A program made the translations under genes and the position numbers. Below the pieces are notes generated by a model. That model searched no databases. It was given only the letters and a program-made list of their open reading frames with translations, and had not been told where the DNA came from. 64,000 bases of DNA from Sarcocystis neurona (Eukaryota; Apicomplexa; Conoidasida; Eucoccidiorida; Sarcocystidae): assembly GCA_000727475.1 (NCBI GenBank), contig KL647318.1, forward strand, positions 1,273,649 to 1,337,648. The letters run 5' to 3'. This document shows positions 19,061 to 31,066 of this stretch, in pieces. Position 1 is the first letter of the stretch; each line of letters begins with the position of its first letter.

Positions 19061-20600
19061 ATTCGCCTGTATCCCCTCACCCACACGTGCAACAGAGTAC
19101 ACGTGCATGTCCCTGACAACTGCCACACGTACACGAAAACAATATGCACTCCCGTCCACACAAAAGAAAACACATACAACTACATACATACGTGCGGCAT
19201 GCACCTGCTCACGTGTGCATGTTCGTGTGAACATCCCCTTGAGCTGGTCCACTGTACACAAACAACAATACATCACGCAAGTATAACAAGAGCACAACAC
19301 GCAACTGTAACATAAGCTTGTGCGGGGCTGCACGCTCACCTTCACAGGTGCAAAATAAATGTACAAATACATGTATTAAGATGGTCCGGCAGTGCATATA
19401 CGGCGGAGGTGTGACCAGCACGTGATAGCAGAGGGAAGCAGCGCGCGCAAACAGCAGACCTCGTTTCGCCTACGGCAGGTTCTCTGCGTCGCGACGATGC
19501 GGAAGACGAGCAGGAGAACGTGGGGAATAATAATCAACAGGGGCGCATCGAGCAGCTCAGCTTGTGGAAGCGACCCTAAACCATTTATGCGCAGCACAGC
19601 GTTAACAGACACGATATTCTATCGAAGTGCTACTACCTGGGGGGAGGGACGCGTCGCACAAAAGGGGAAAAGCAGGAAGCCAAGCAGCGAAGTGTCTTCG
19701 ACCCCCCGTGTAACATCCGCGCGTATATATGTATATATATATAGAGAGAGAGAGAGACCTATTTTTTAGAAAAAAACTAGGTATAGGTATATGTCATCGT
19801 AGCTGTCTCTTTGTGTGTGTATACGTGAAAGTGCGTGGAGCAGTGCAGCTGCGCACACGTGCGCCGAATGCTGCAGGACCTACGTGTTTTCGGGTGGATA
19901 AATTTGTTCTGCAAAGGAATACCATCCTGACAAGATGTAGGAGGATCTGTACACACGCGTGGGTACACACAAAGACAAATGCACATGTATATATACATAT
20001 ATATATATATTCATATACGTACACGTATATAGCGGTCCATTCACACATACAGGTGTCTATCTATCTATCTATCTATACACATATGAATACAACAATACAT
20101 TAGCGCATAAATCTGTCTACCTCTCTACGGCGCGGCGATACGTTCACACATACAGCTGTCTACCTATACATGCATATAAGTATATACGTGTACCTGAGTC
20201 CGGAAGTACATTCGTGCGTAAATGTGTTTACGTGCACCCGGTGCAGGAGAATCTGTACACACGCATGTGTACGTACAAAGATATTCATGCGTATATGCAC
20301 ATATATATATAATTAGATGTACATAGCAATACATTCGCACATATAGCTGTGTGTCTATACGCATCATATATATATATATATATACGTGTGTGTAGCAACG
20401 CGCCCGTACGTAAGTCTCTCTACCTTTCCACGGCACAGTAAGCTTTGCACTTAGTGATGTATCCATACGCAGACACGTATACGTATATGTTTGTAGCAGT
20501 ACATTTACACGTGTAGCTGTCCATCTGTACAATCCACACATTCATGTATATGAACTTCCATATGCACATAAATCTCTCTCTTTCTGCACCTACAGATTTC
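19061..20600. repeat. CACA/TACA-rich spacer with TATA blocks
   Basis: Dominated by ACACAC/CATACA and by TATATA blocks at 19723-19745, 19985-20095 and 20295-20390, including a (TCTA)n run near 20057-20075. No gene is supported. Confidence 0.65.
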
Positions 20601-20986
20601 TGTGTGAAGAGAACAACCGTCGCGGTATAGCCACCTGTAAAGGTGCGGTCTTTTGCACTCCGCTCGAGAGGCGTGTGGGTCAAGAAGGACAAACTAACGG
20701 CCGCTTTCTTTTTAATTCGTATGCGTACACAAGGTTCTGTTGCGTAGTTTCTGCGAAGAAGCAGAATATCCTGTGAATCTCTTCGACGGATACTGCTTTC
20801 TCCTGTGAGCGCACACCTTGCTTTCTGCTGTGAACCTGCTGAACGTGTGACTAGAGGCAGTGACCCGACGGGTCTGCACAACTGCTCTCGTGTGCAGTTT
20901 TTGCTCGGATGGACAGTCACGGGCGTACGACAGATCACGGTGCGATACTAAAATATTCAAGTTTTCTTCCTGTTGAGTTGGGCTAC

Positions 20987-21015
20987 CTCTTAAATCCTTC
21001 TACAGGATTTAAGAG
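20987..21015. other. Perfect 11-bp hairpin
   Basis: CTCTTAAATCC at 20987-20997 and GGATTTAAGAG at 21005-21015 are exact reverse complements around a 7-nt loop (TTCTACA). Function unknown; it could be an RNA stem-loop or a small inverted repeat. Confidence 0.85.
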
Positions 21016-22482
21016 CGTACTTCTGCTGCTCTTAAGTCAACAGGGAGTTTTACTGCTGCTGCGGCTAATTTGGTCTTGCGCATCGGCTGCAACGTCTATA
21101 TCCCTCATCGTTTTTCCGCGTCAGTCTCCTGCCGTGACTGCAGATGTTTCTCCTCCGCGTTCACGGCGCCTCACAGAAGACGTAAAAAGGTCTTTCAATA
21201 AATCCGCATATATATGCGTACACAAGTCTGTGTTCGTGTGTGTATGTACGCGTGCATACCTCAGTAGATCCCTGGTCGTGTTTTTATCACATCACGTATA
21301 CAGAGGGACAAACACATATATATTTGTAGTCAGAAAGTATACGCGATGGCGCACAGATATATATATATATAAATGTCCTTGGGTATTTCGTAGCTACATG
21401 TAAGTGTATGGGGATACATACGTTCGTACACAGCGTACGTGCATACACGTAAATGTATGTTTAGATATGTACAAGGATATGCCGCAGGTGAACAAACTCC
21501 TGTTGATCTAGAAACTAGACGTGTGCGTATTTTCATACTATTTGTCTATCTTGGGTGCACAAGAGATCATAAGTGTACATATATGCATAGGCCGAGAGTG
21601 TGTACAATTGTGGGTTCCACTGGGTCAAACACCGTGGGCAGATGGCAACAAATCCTAAACAGATTTTTCTCGAGTATATTCAAAATCCTTTCTCAACAAC
21701 GACTTCTCTCTCTTCGTGTCTCACTGAATTCTAGGACTGCAGCAACGACAGCAAGTGGACGATGGCCAGGCAATGGAGGGGACGTCCTGTTCTGTGTTCT
21801 AGGAACAGCTGCGTTCGCTGCTCCGCTGTGTGTCGGCATGGGTTTGTTTGCAACTTTCCGGCATTTCCCTTTGGTCTCCCTGTTCTTCTCCACAGACAGG
21901 CACAAGGACATATATATATATATATATGTATATATAGGATATTTATGGAGAGAAAGATAGAAGGTGAGCATCAACCAGACACAGAGGCCGTGCTACACCC
22001 CCCGCCTTCACAGTTAACCGCGCCCCCCTTTCACACCAACTCAGGGGAACGCTGCGACAGGCTTTATTGTCCGTTTCTTTTCCTTTTACTGCTGTGTGCA
22101 GGTCTGTTCACACAGCTACGCTCGCTCCTGAATGCGTCTTCACCTGTTAGACATCGCACTACACATTTCTTCATCTCGCTCTCTATCTCTTTCTCTGTGC
22201 ATACTCGTGTCTACTCGTCCTTGCAGGGCTCGTTATTTAGTGACGCTGCCAGGAAAGAGTGTCTGCACTTCGCTGTATCCACCCTGATACAGCCGACCCC
22301 CCAGAACAGACACCTATGTATATATTTTATGTGTGTATTAAGTATGTACACACATACAGAGACATATTTGTATGCGCCCCCGTAGTTGTCGGTAAAACTG
22401 GATATTCACGGGGCGCACACAGACATCCGTGGAGCGCTTGCGCGCGTTCATGCTACTCTGCATAGGAAGAATATGCCACAGA
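21016..22482. other. Spacer without supported gene
   Basis: Balanced composition with short TATATA runs (about 21355-21375 and 21905-21940). No open frame carries a recognised motif or consistent splice signals. Confidence 0.5.
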
Positions 22483-22903
22483 GATGCGTAGCGGCATTCT
22501 CACGCTGAAGTTCCTTCATGCGAAGCCTTCAAAATTCCGCTTCCGGTGTACGCATGTTTGTCGCCAGCATGCGGACACACTTTACTCAGCAACACCGTGC
22601 AAAAAGAAATCTACCCCTTGCAGAGTTGCGAGAAGGTTGGCAGTTCCATCCCGACTTTCAAAAGTGTGATTCCCGTGGGGGCTCTTCTACAGGGATGCGT
22701 AGCGGCATGCTCACGCTGCAGTTCCTTCATGCAGAGCCTTCAAAATTCCGCATCTTGTGCGTGTATATTTGTCGCCAGTATGTGCACCTTTCTTATTTGG
22801 CAACACCGTGCAAGAAGGAATCTACCAGCTGCGGAGTTGCGAGAAGACGGTAGGCGGTTCCATCCCAACCTTCACAAGTGTAGTCCGCTTAGGTGTTCTA
22901 CAC
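22483..22903. repeat. Tandem duplication of a 211-bp unit
   Basis: Copy 1 starts at 22483 and copy 2 at 22694, both with GATGCGTAGCGGCAT. Shared blocks include TTCAAAATTCCGC, GCAACACCGTGCAA and GAGTTGCGAGAAG in the same order and spacing. The copies differ by scattered substitutions and small indels, so the duplication is not recent. Confidence 0.93.
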
Positions 22904-24995
22904 TTTAGGTCGTTCACCTGTACCTTTCGCGGTGAGACACAAATATGTGTTGTACACAACTGAAGAGGAAATTTTTGCGCGGCCTGGTTTGTAGTGGCAG
23001 AAAAAAGAGACACAGAGATGTTTTCAGTAGCACCTCCTACGTGCAGTAGAGCAGGGCCTGCGGGGGAGAGGGAACGGTGGGGTCCAGCTTCTTTGCTTAT
23101 ATATAGATTCCGTATGTCAAAATGTTAGGGACGACGTATGTGTATCTGGACAGGGCAAGAGATCAGAAATGAAAAACAGGCTGTGACTCCACTATTCACG
23201 ATGACGCATATGAATCTCCGCGGAAGAGAGAACAGAAAACAGCTGCACTCCCCCAGCTCTGCAGGGACTCGCGAAAAACCCCGTTCAAATACCAAGGAGG
23301 TTCCGTGGCACAGAGGGGACCCTGTGTGGGACCTTGGCAGTCGGTTTTTCCAAAACAGTACACGTGACAAGATGGCTGTCGTGCAGGGATGCTTCTCTGA
23401 CCTGCGTACATCCCCTTGTGTATAGAGAGAGTGAGAGAGAGGGGGAGATGATGATCCATAAACGGGATGCGAGCAAGACTAGACACAACAAGTCTTCACT
23501 GGCGTCTCTACAATGTGGATCTGCGTATTTATCGAGGTCACTGAGGCAGTCTGAGAGCGGCTGGGTGCCTTGCAGCGGAGATCTTCACGCTCTCCGCCAG
23601 GGTTCCTGCGGACTTCGAGAAGTTCCGCGCATACGTACCATGTGCGTCTCTGCGTGTGGAAGCGAGAGGGACGTCGTAGGTAGTAGGCCCTGCAACAGCA
23701 GGAGCACCGTGGAAGCAGCAGGAAGAACGGCGGCACCAGCGGGCAGGTGCTGTTGCTTCTTCAAGTTTTTCATCTTCTGCGTCGTCTTCTCCTTTGTGTT
23801 CGCCATCTTCTTCTTGGCGTGCCCATGCGTGTGAACGAATACGACCCAGCATTCTCTGGAGCAGAAGACGCGCGTCCCCGTCGTAGAAGTTTTGGGGAAG
23901 GAGCTCCTGGATTTTCAGAAGAGGAGGGGGCCTCCAGCGTGCTGCTGTGCTGCTCCTGCTCCTGCTATTGCAGCGGCGAATAACCGTTGCCCTGCTGTCC
24001 CAAGGATGCTGCTGGTGTTTCCGAACACTTCTACAAAGTCAGTAAATTGCCGCTGTGCGTGGCTCGCTCTGGGTATCGCCGCCTGTTCTTCTGCTGCTGC
24101 AGTTCCTGCTCGTGGCGATCTTCTGGCTGCTTCTCTGCTTCGCGGCTACCCGCTGCTGCTGTAGGGTGACTGTCTGTGTGTCTCCCCATGCTGTGTGCTT
24201 TGTTCTTCGGTGAACCGTGTGGTCCTCTTGTGATGATGGTGAGGCTCAGCTGCTGTCTGCTGTATTGCTTCGTCTACTACCGCTGTTCTTCTCTTGCCGT
24301 GCTGGAATTGCTGCTGTGCCCGCGGGCTGCCTGCCGCGCCGCTGGTGGCGGTGCCGCTGCAGCAGCTGCTGGTGTGCACCCGGTATCATCACTTCCGGTC
24401 CTTCTTCGATCTGCGCGCGCCTGCATCTCTCTGCCCGAAAGACGCTGCTGCATTTTGAGCGTCCAGGACTGGGAGAGCAGAAGCCGCTTCCGTTCTGCCT
24501 GATGACTGCCCGTGTGGACGGAAGAGGAAAGTGTTTCTGTGTGTCCACGGTGACTGCGCACAAGGAAATTTCTCTCCTTGAAGGTGATCTCGACAGGATG
24601 CAGCCCCGCTGCTGCTGGTGTTGCAAGTGCTTCTCGAACGGGTTGTTCAACTCCTGTTGTCCTTGCATTTGTTGCTGTTTTGCTCGTGCTTCACCGACTG
24701 GCGCTCCTGATTCGTCTCCTTGTCGTACAGCGCGTCTCCACCGCGTGCGAATGGCCGCCCGAGCCTTTTGTCACTGACGGACAGTCATAACAACTCCTCC
24801 TAATTTCTTCTTGGGCAGCAGAGTCCCGTTGTGTGTGCCGCTATCCCGTTTCTCCTCCCCTTCTGGTGAGTGGTGTACCCCCTCACCCGCAAGCCGGTGC
24901 TGCCTGCAGCAGCGGCGTAGGGCAGCTGTTGCTGGCTTGCTGTTGCTTCTCTTGCTTCTGGGGATCTGCCGGGGTCGAGCCCCCCACGGTTCTTC
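22904..24995. other. Spacer, partly CTG/CAG-rich from 23.7 kb
   Basis: No supported gene. From 23700 to 24990 CTGCTG clusters recur on the plus strand. A minus-strand frame around 24668-24560 is Gln-rich (QQMQGQQELNNPFEKHLQ), which could be a coding fragment or a translated repeat. Confidence 0.4.
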
Positions 24996-25137
24996 ATGTT
25001 AGCATTTGAGAAGAGAAGCGGCAGCAGCAGCAGCAGCGTGTTCCCCAGCAGCCGCTCTACAACTCTCCTCCGCAGCGCACCGGCAGCAACTCAAGCAGCA
25101 ACCACGGCAACAGAGAGCCGACGAAAGGCCGCAGCAA

Positions 25138-25262
25138 CAGCGGCAGCGCAACAGCCGCAGCAACAGCCGCAGCAACAGCCGCAGCAACAGCCGCAGCAAC
25201 AGCGGCAGCACAGCGGCAGCAACAGCGGCAGCAACAGCGGCAGCAACAGCGGCAGCAACAGC
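25138..25262 (+). repeat. 12-bp minisatellite CAACAGCCGCAG / CAACAGCGGCAG
   Basis: About ten tandem 12-bp units, first with GCCGCAG then with GCGGCAG, flanked by CAG and CGACAG triplets to about 25345. Frames give Gln-Gln-Pro-Gln, Asn-Ser-Arg-Ser or Ala-Thr-Ala-Ala repeats. Confidence 0.93.
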
Positions 25263-25374
25263 GACAGCAGCAGCGACAGCAGCAGCAGCAGCAGGAAGAG
25301 CAGCAGCAACAGCAGCAGCACCCGCAGCGGCACCAGCGGCAGCAACAGCGGCAGGGACAAGGAAATGCCGCGCG

Positions 25375-28300
25375 ATGGCGAGCGGCGAGAGCGGCAGCAG
25401 CGGCAGTGAGGGAGGAGGCAGAGGCGCGCAGAAGACGAGCAGCAGCGTTGTTGACACAGGCAGCAACAGCAGTAGTCCCAGCGGCAGCAGCAGTAGCGGC
25501 AGCACAGGCGCCGTAGAAGTAGACACCGGGAGCCGCAGCCCGGGACTTCCCCCCAACAATAGTACCCCCGCTGGCAACACCAGCACCGCGAGCAGGTGGA
25601 AGAAAGAAGAGGAGGACGCGCTCGTGAAGACTTATCCTGCATTTCTCTCGAGGGGAATCCCTGCTGCCGCCGTCCTTCCCGGACAGCCGCAGTTGGCGTT
25701 GATGCGTGGACTGGCAGCAGGAGTTCTCGCGGCGGCGTTGACTTCCGCATTTTTCATGGCTCGCAGTTCAGGTAACCGCCGCCTCTCGCTGCCCGTGAAC
25801 TGACAACTCTCTTCCAGATTTATCACTGCCGAACAATACGCTGCAAATCTCTACCTAAATCAAACTTGCCCGCATATGTACTTTTGAATAATTCTATCTC
25901 CCTCCATGTATATAACCGCGTATGTATACCTACGTACACGCATACGCTTACGCACACATAGTAGCTCCGGGGATCTAGCGTGTATACACATATGCGTATA
26001 TAGATAGACGGTGAAAACGGAGGACGACCGACGTCTCTCAGTAAAGTTTCTGCGCACGTCTTCATACTACGCCTGTTGCTACATAGATCCTCAGCTGCAG
26101 ACACGCCGACGCACGTAAATAAATGTGTCTCTTTCTATGTGTTTGCGTGTGCGTACATATATGGACAAATCCTTATATATATAAATGCGGAGACTGTCTG
26201 TCTGTCTGTGTGCTCGTGTGTGTATTTATTTGGGTGCAAATGTGTAGAGAAGTGCCGAGGGATCAGAAAATACTCACGCACATGAATATCACAGGCGCAC
26301 TTTTGTATGTATTGAGAGACAGCGAGATGGATTGATTATCTACGTACATATCTCCTGTATAGACACACGAGTGTATGGAGCAGACGTATTCGTCAAGGAT
26401 CAAATGTTGCATATATGTATTTATGGATATGGATGCGTAAAGAGTTACACTTGTGCTATTGAATGATATATTCGAGGCATTCGAATGTAGTCGTACACAT
26501 TTCTGCGTATACACAACGTATTCTTGTGGTCTTGCCTATTACATCTGTTCGACGACACAGGGGTATCTATTAGACACAGTCACACACGCTCGTGAGACTA
26601 TATCTACACATATTTATATATCTGTGCCTCTGTTTTTATATATATGTTTGTGGCCAAGTAAGTCTGTATACATACGAATTTTATGGATGTGTGTGTGTGT
26701 GTGTGTGTGTGGTGCACACGTACGTGTGTGCGTATATATGTGGATCGTACGTACACGCACATGAGTGTATATATGTATTTAACATCCGCTATCTCTCTAT
26801 ATATACGAATGTGTGGCTGTGTGTGTAGTATTATCATCGGCAACTATTACGAGTATGTTACACGTTACCCACATATATACGGAGAGGAAGTTTGAATTTA
26901 TGCACCTCTGTCTTTCTCCCTGTGTCGCTTGCTCTCTGTATACATAAATATGTATATATACGTACTAGTAGTACGTCCGTACATTTATGTACATATATAT
27001 ATATATATGTATGTCTGTGTATATGTGTATGTGTGAGCTTGTACGCTTCTTATGAACGACGTGCTGTTTGTCGGAGAGAAGTAGATACAATGAGTAAGTA
27101 TATGGCCAGATATAGAAATGTTCACCTATATTTGCAAAGCATATGTATAGATGTATTCACATACTAAATGTACATACATTTATATTTGTCTGTGTGTGTG
27201 TTTGCTGTTCAAATGTCTGCTGCGCGTTCTTTTCACTTGCTGCTGGTGTTAATGGGCCTTTGCTGCTGTGCCTCTCCACAGTCGGCCCCGCGTTCAATTT
27301 TCTCCATCTGCGCCTCCTCCTTTCCTTCCTTGTTGTGCTGCTATTCCTGCCGTTTTACTACTACTGCTGCTGCTTCTTCCCTTTCTTCTGCTGCCGCTCC
27401 TGCTGCGGGCGGTTTCTTGCCGCGTGCGACTGCTGCTTTCCTCTCTGCTGCTGCTGGTGTTGCCCTTTAGCCACGGCTGCTTCTTCTTTGCTGCACCTCT
27501 GCACGCTGCTGCGGTCCGTTCGTCTGCCGTTCTCGTTCTGCGCACGCCTCCACATATCTCTTTGTCGCTGCTGCTGCTGTACGGCGGCGTCTGCTGCGGC
27601 TCTTGCGTGCCCTCCTGTCCCCGCTGCTTTTGTCGTTGCAGCAGCAGCAGGAGCCAACATCGTAAAGAAGAAAACTTTCTTGATAGGCAGTGGCACGTCT
27701 TTTTGCGTCGGTTTTCTCGCCGGATGGACGCACACTAACGCAAAACTGCGCGCACACGAGCGGCGTCTGGTCAGTCAGCGCTCCTCAACCAGCAACGGCA
27801 GCAACAGCAGCACATACATCAGCAGCAACAAGCGCAGCAATAACAAGAAGAGCAACAAGTACATCAGCAGCAAGCAGTAACAGCACAAGAGCAACAGCAC
27901 ATACAGCAGCAGCAACGGCAGCAGCCCACACAGCAGCAGTAACAACAAGAGCGGCAGTAACAGCAACAACAACAGCAGTAACAACAAGAGTAGCAGTGAC
28001 AGCAAGAGTAGCAGCAACAGCACAAATGCAGCAGGAGCAGCACAAGAGCAGCAGCACATACAGCAGCAGCAACAAGAGCAGCAGTAACAGCAACAGCAGC
28101 AGTAACAGCAAGAGTAGCAGTGACGGTAAGAGTAGCAGTGACAGCAAGAGGAGCAGCAACAGCACAAAAGTAGCAGGAGAAGCACAAGAGCATCTGTAAC
28201 AACACAAGAACAGCAGCACATACAGTAGCAGCAACGGCAGCGGCACCGGCAGCAGCACATACACCGCAGCAGCAACAGCAGCAGCACATATACCGCAGCA

Positions 28301-29245
28301 GCAACAGCAGCAGCATACGTAACAGTAACAACGGCGTCGAGAGCAAGAAGAGCACTGTGGCGCAGCAAGAGGAATACCAGCAGGACTTGCACCAACAGCA
28401 ACAACTGGGGCTGCAGCAGAAGCAGCAGCAGCAATAGCAGCGAGAGTGGCAGCAGGAGTCGCAGCAGATGGAGGGGCAGTTAGAACAGCAATAAGGCAAG
28501 CGTGAGGACGAGCAACAAATGTGTCGGTTTATTCTCTCGCGCAGAAGTTTAGTTTATAGAGTTTTCCGTCTAAATCTCTTGCAGCTATCTGCACGCCGAA
28601 AGCTCTCCGTATTACACCCTCTGTGACAGACGAGCAGAAGAGAAGTTGCGGCTAGTGAGGGAACTGCTGCCGCGCCCGATGGGCTGCATCTCTTGCAGGT
28701 GCAATTTTGCCGCGGCTCTTATTTCTCCTTACGCGGCAGAAGCTGCTCAAACTCCTGCGTCTAGGGCATCTATCGGTGCTCTTCCTGCTGCTACATCTGC
28801 TGCTGCGTTGCCTACTGCATCCGCTGCTGCCTTTCCTGGTGCGTCTGTTGCTGCTTTTCTTGCTGCATCTGTTGCTGCCTTTCCTGCTGCATCTGCTGCT
28901 GCTCTTCCTGCTGCATCTGTTGCTGCCTTTCCTGCTGCGTCTGCAGTTGCTCTTCCCGCTGCATCTGCTGCAGCCTTTCCTGCTGCGTCTGCATTTGCTC
29001 TTCCCGCTGCATCTGCTGCAGCGTTTCCTGCTGCATCTGCTGCTGCTCTTCTTGCTGCATCTGTTGCTGCCTTTCCTGCTGCATCTGCAGTTGCTCTTCC
29101 CGCTGCATCTGCTGCTGCTCTTCCTGCTGCATCTGCTGCAGCCTTTCCTGCTGCGTCTGCTGCTGCTGCTACACCTGCTGTTGGTACGTCTGTGCTGGCG
29201 CGTTCCTTCAGGCAAAACTGCAGGAGGCAGCAATCCCAAACATGA
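25375..29245 (+). CDS. Candidate gene: unrecognised protein with two membrane helices
   Basis: Proposed exons: 25375-25771, 27651 to about 27769 or further, and 28585-29245. The ATG at 25375 sits just after the 12-bp repeat and opens a Ser/Gly/Thr-rich stretch of about 85 residues. A charged KKEEED segment, FLSRGIPAAA and a hydrophobic helix (about 25695-25765) follow. The donor CAG|GTAACC at 25772 leaves one base, and the acceptor at 27650 supplies two, restoring Gly. Exon 2 has basic IVKKK, a second helix (FLIGSGTSFCVGFLAG) and a basic end. The phase into exon 3 depends on an unresolved donor in the CAG tract. Exon 3 opens YLHAESSPYYTLCDRRAEEK and may run into Ala-rich 8-residue repeats or splice out at GTGCAA near 28699. 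The FLSRGIP-helix-basic-helix layout faintly recalls mitochondrial OCIA-domain proteins, but I cannot claim membership. A chance assembly remains possible. Confidence 0.4.
25860..27190. repeat. TATG/TGTG microsatellite-rich stretch (likely intron)
   Basis: Degenerate TATATG, GTGTGTGT and ACACAT sequence, densest around 26690-26720 (GT run) and 26940-27020 (TA run). It lies in the proposed first intron of the 25.4-29.2 kb candidate gene. Confidence 0.7.
27786..28450 (+). repeat. CAG/CAA/AGT triplet field
   Basis: CAGCAGCAACA, AGTAACAGCAAGAG and CACATACAGCAGCAG motifs recur irregularly. It reads as Ser/Asn/Lys-, Gln- or Thr/Ala-rich peptide depending on frame, and may include the 3' end of the preceding exon plus intron. 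Confidence 0.85.
28788..29173. repeat. 24-bp minisatellite, about 16 copies
   Basis: Units of the type TGCTGCATCTGCTGCTGCTC / TTCC repeat every 24 bp with small changes. The plus frame of the candidate gene reads an 8-residue Ala-rich unit (AASVAAFP type). Another plus frame is Leu-rich. One minus frame reads QQMQQEEQ-type Gln/Glu/Met repeats with coiled-coil character. No frame contains a stop within the array. Confidence 0.93.
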
Positions 29246-29389
29246 GCTTCCTGGTCGGTATTTCTCTTCTTCCTTAAATTTGCAGAGCAACTCTTCTATC
29301 CTTTCGTGTACAGAGGCGTTTCTATCATAAATTTCTACCACGTACATGTGCGTAACTGTGGGAGTGTCTCTGTATATGCGTATGTGTAT

Positions 29390-30580
29390 ATACATGTGAA
29401 TAGCTGTCTAAATATATATATATATGTATAGATAGATAGAGAGAGAGACATACGTATACATATCCATACATGTAGATATCTATAGATCGATAGATTTTTC
29501 AGTGTGTATATAAACATGTGTATCGGTGTGTGTGTGTGTGTGTGTTGCATATGTGTAGATTGATGCAAACATGTACGTATATATATATATCTCTCTCTCT
29601 ATATATATATATATGTGAATAGATAGATAGACACACGCGTACATACACAAGTGTATACATATCTATACATGTAGATATCTATGCTGCATAAGTTTATCCA
29701 TGTATATACGAAGGCGTGTATGTATTTGCGTGTAGGCAGATACGTTTCATTGGTGAAAGATGTATATAAACCGTGAGACGCATGTCTGGGTCTGCCAACG
29801 CCTTCTTTTTCTTCTGTCTGTGTATGTGTGTGGGTGACCACTTTCATAAAAATGGCCACGTCCAGTCGTACGGATGAGAACTGAAAAAAACGACTCTGCC
29901 CATCGTAGAGTCGCGTGAGGAAGGACGTTACTGCTGTTCGTTCTCCTCGCCAACCCGCCACCCCACACGCCTCTAGACTTCACCGTATACATATACATAC
30001 ATATACATATATATATATAACTACAGTGGTCGGTTCACATACGTGTGTGCAGGTGGAGCAACTCAGGCGGTGGACAGTGTGAATCACAATTTCTACAACG
30101 CTGTCTCTGTGTGTACGCACGCGCGAAAATATGTAGATATATCTGCCTATGTATACATATGTTTGGGTAAGACGCCTAACTGTATATTTGTTCAAAAACG
30201 TAGTATATATATATATATGTAAGTAGAGCGGCGGTAATATGTGAGTATATGTGTATGTGTGTGCGTGTGTGTCTGTGTCTCTCTCTTTGAACGCCGAAGA
30301 CACTGTTGTGTGACCGGTAGTTATGTGCGTAGACGTATGAACTGCATCCTTTTCCACAAGGCGCTTTTTTTCTTCTGGGTTCCAACGCGGCGCCGCGACC
30401 TTTTTATTATCGAGATATTGCGGAACACTGTGTGTTTGTGTGTGTATTTGTGTGTGTGGGGCGCGGCACACGTGCGATGGGTATGTGTGGGTGTACACGG
30501 ATGGAGAAGTATGTAGACGGTGCTGGAGACAAATATGTCTACGTTTGTATACGTATCTTTGTGTAGGAATATGTGCGTGC
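29390..30580. repeat. TATA/TGTG microsatellite spacer
   Basis: TATATA blocks at about 29410-29430, 29578-29615, 30000-30020 and 30203-30222, with TGTGTG runs near 29528-29545 and 30245-30275. The interval 29750-29990 is ordinary spacer with no supported gene. Confidence 0.75.
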
Positions 30581-30628
30581 GTACATTGGTCCATGGACTA
30601 CGATCATGGTGAAGAAATGTGTTTCTGA

Positions 30629-31066
30629 ATGTCCGCGTCAGAATCAAACGTGGCCCTCGTCACTGTCTCTGTCTCGCTCGCATTCTCCGTCCTGCTGTTT
30701 TTCTGTGTCAGTTTGAGGCTCTGCGGGTCTGCACCTCGATGTTACAACGCGTGTCTGCTTTCTTATACGCAGCTGCACTCTCCAGGGGGAAGCGTTGCAT
30801 TTGATTTGTTGGCATGTACTTTGTCAGGCGATGGACAGCCTGGCTCCGCCTCTGCCGGCGGACTCGTACACCGCGGCAGGAGAGGAAGCAGCCGCGCAGT
30901 TGCTTCAAGCCGAGCAGCAGCAGCGAAATCAAAAAAGACGGGGAGTCTAGTTTCCCCCAAACGTGTTGTCCCCCCCTACTTGGACGCGATACCAAGTGCA
31001 TACAACTGCAGCACACCGGGTGGCGCTGCGTACGCGTACGTACCCAAGGCTGCTCGGTGTAGTTGA
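30629..31066 (+). CDS. Candidate small membrane-anchored protein
   Basis: From the ATG at 30629 an open frame of 145 codons ends at 31066. The first 30 residues form a strong hydrophobic signal anchor (VALVTVSVSLAFSVLLFF). A spliced version is possible: donor TGT|GTCAGT in the helix (near 30707) and acceptor ttgtcag ending at 30827 would join, in phase 0, to a more protein-like exon in another frame (AMDSLAPPLPADSYTAAGEE, then a Gln/Arg-rich tail) with a stop near 30948. Both structures are short and have no homologue I recognise. The opposite strand is also open here. Confidence 0.35.
   Translation: MSASESNVALVTVSVSLAFSVLLFFCVSLRLCGSAPRCYNACLLSYTQLHSPGGSVAFDLLACTLSGDGQPGSASAGGLVHRGRRGSSRAVASSRAAAAKSKKTGSLVSPKRVVPPYLDAIPSAYNCSTPGGAAYAYVPKAARCS

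Noticed and set aside
24999..25586. Minus-strand Leu-rich 195-codon frame
   Set aside because: Reverse complement of the CAG and 12-bp arrays; pure repeat.
27775..28499. Poly-Leu/Cys minus-strand frames
   Set aside because: Shadows of the CAG/CAA field.
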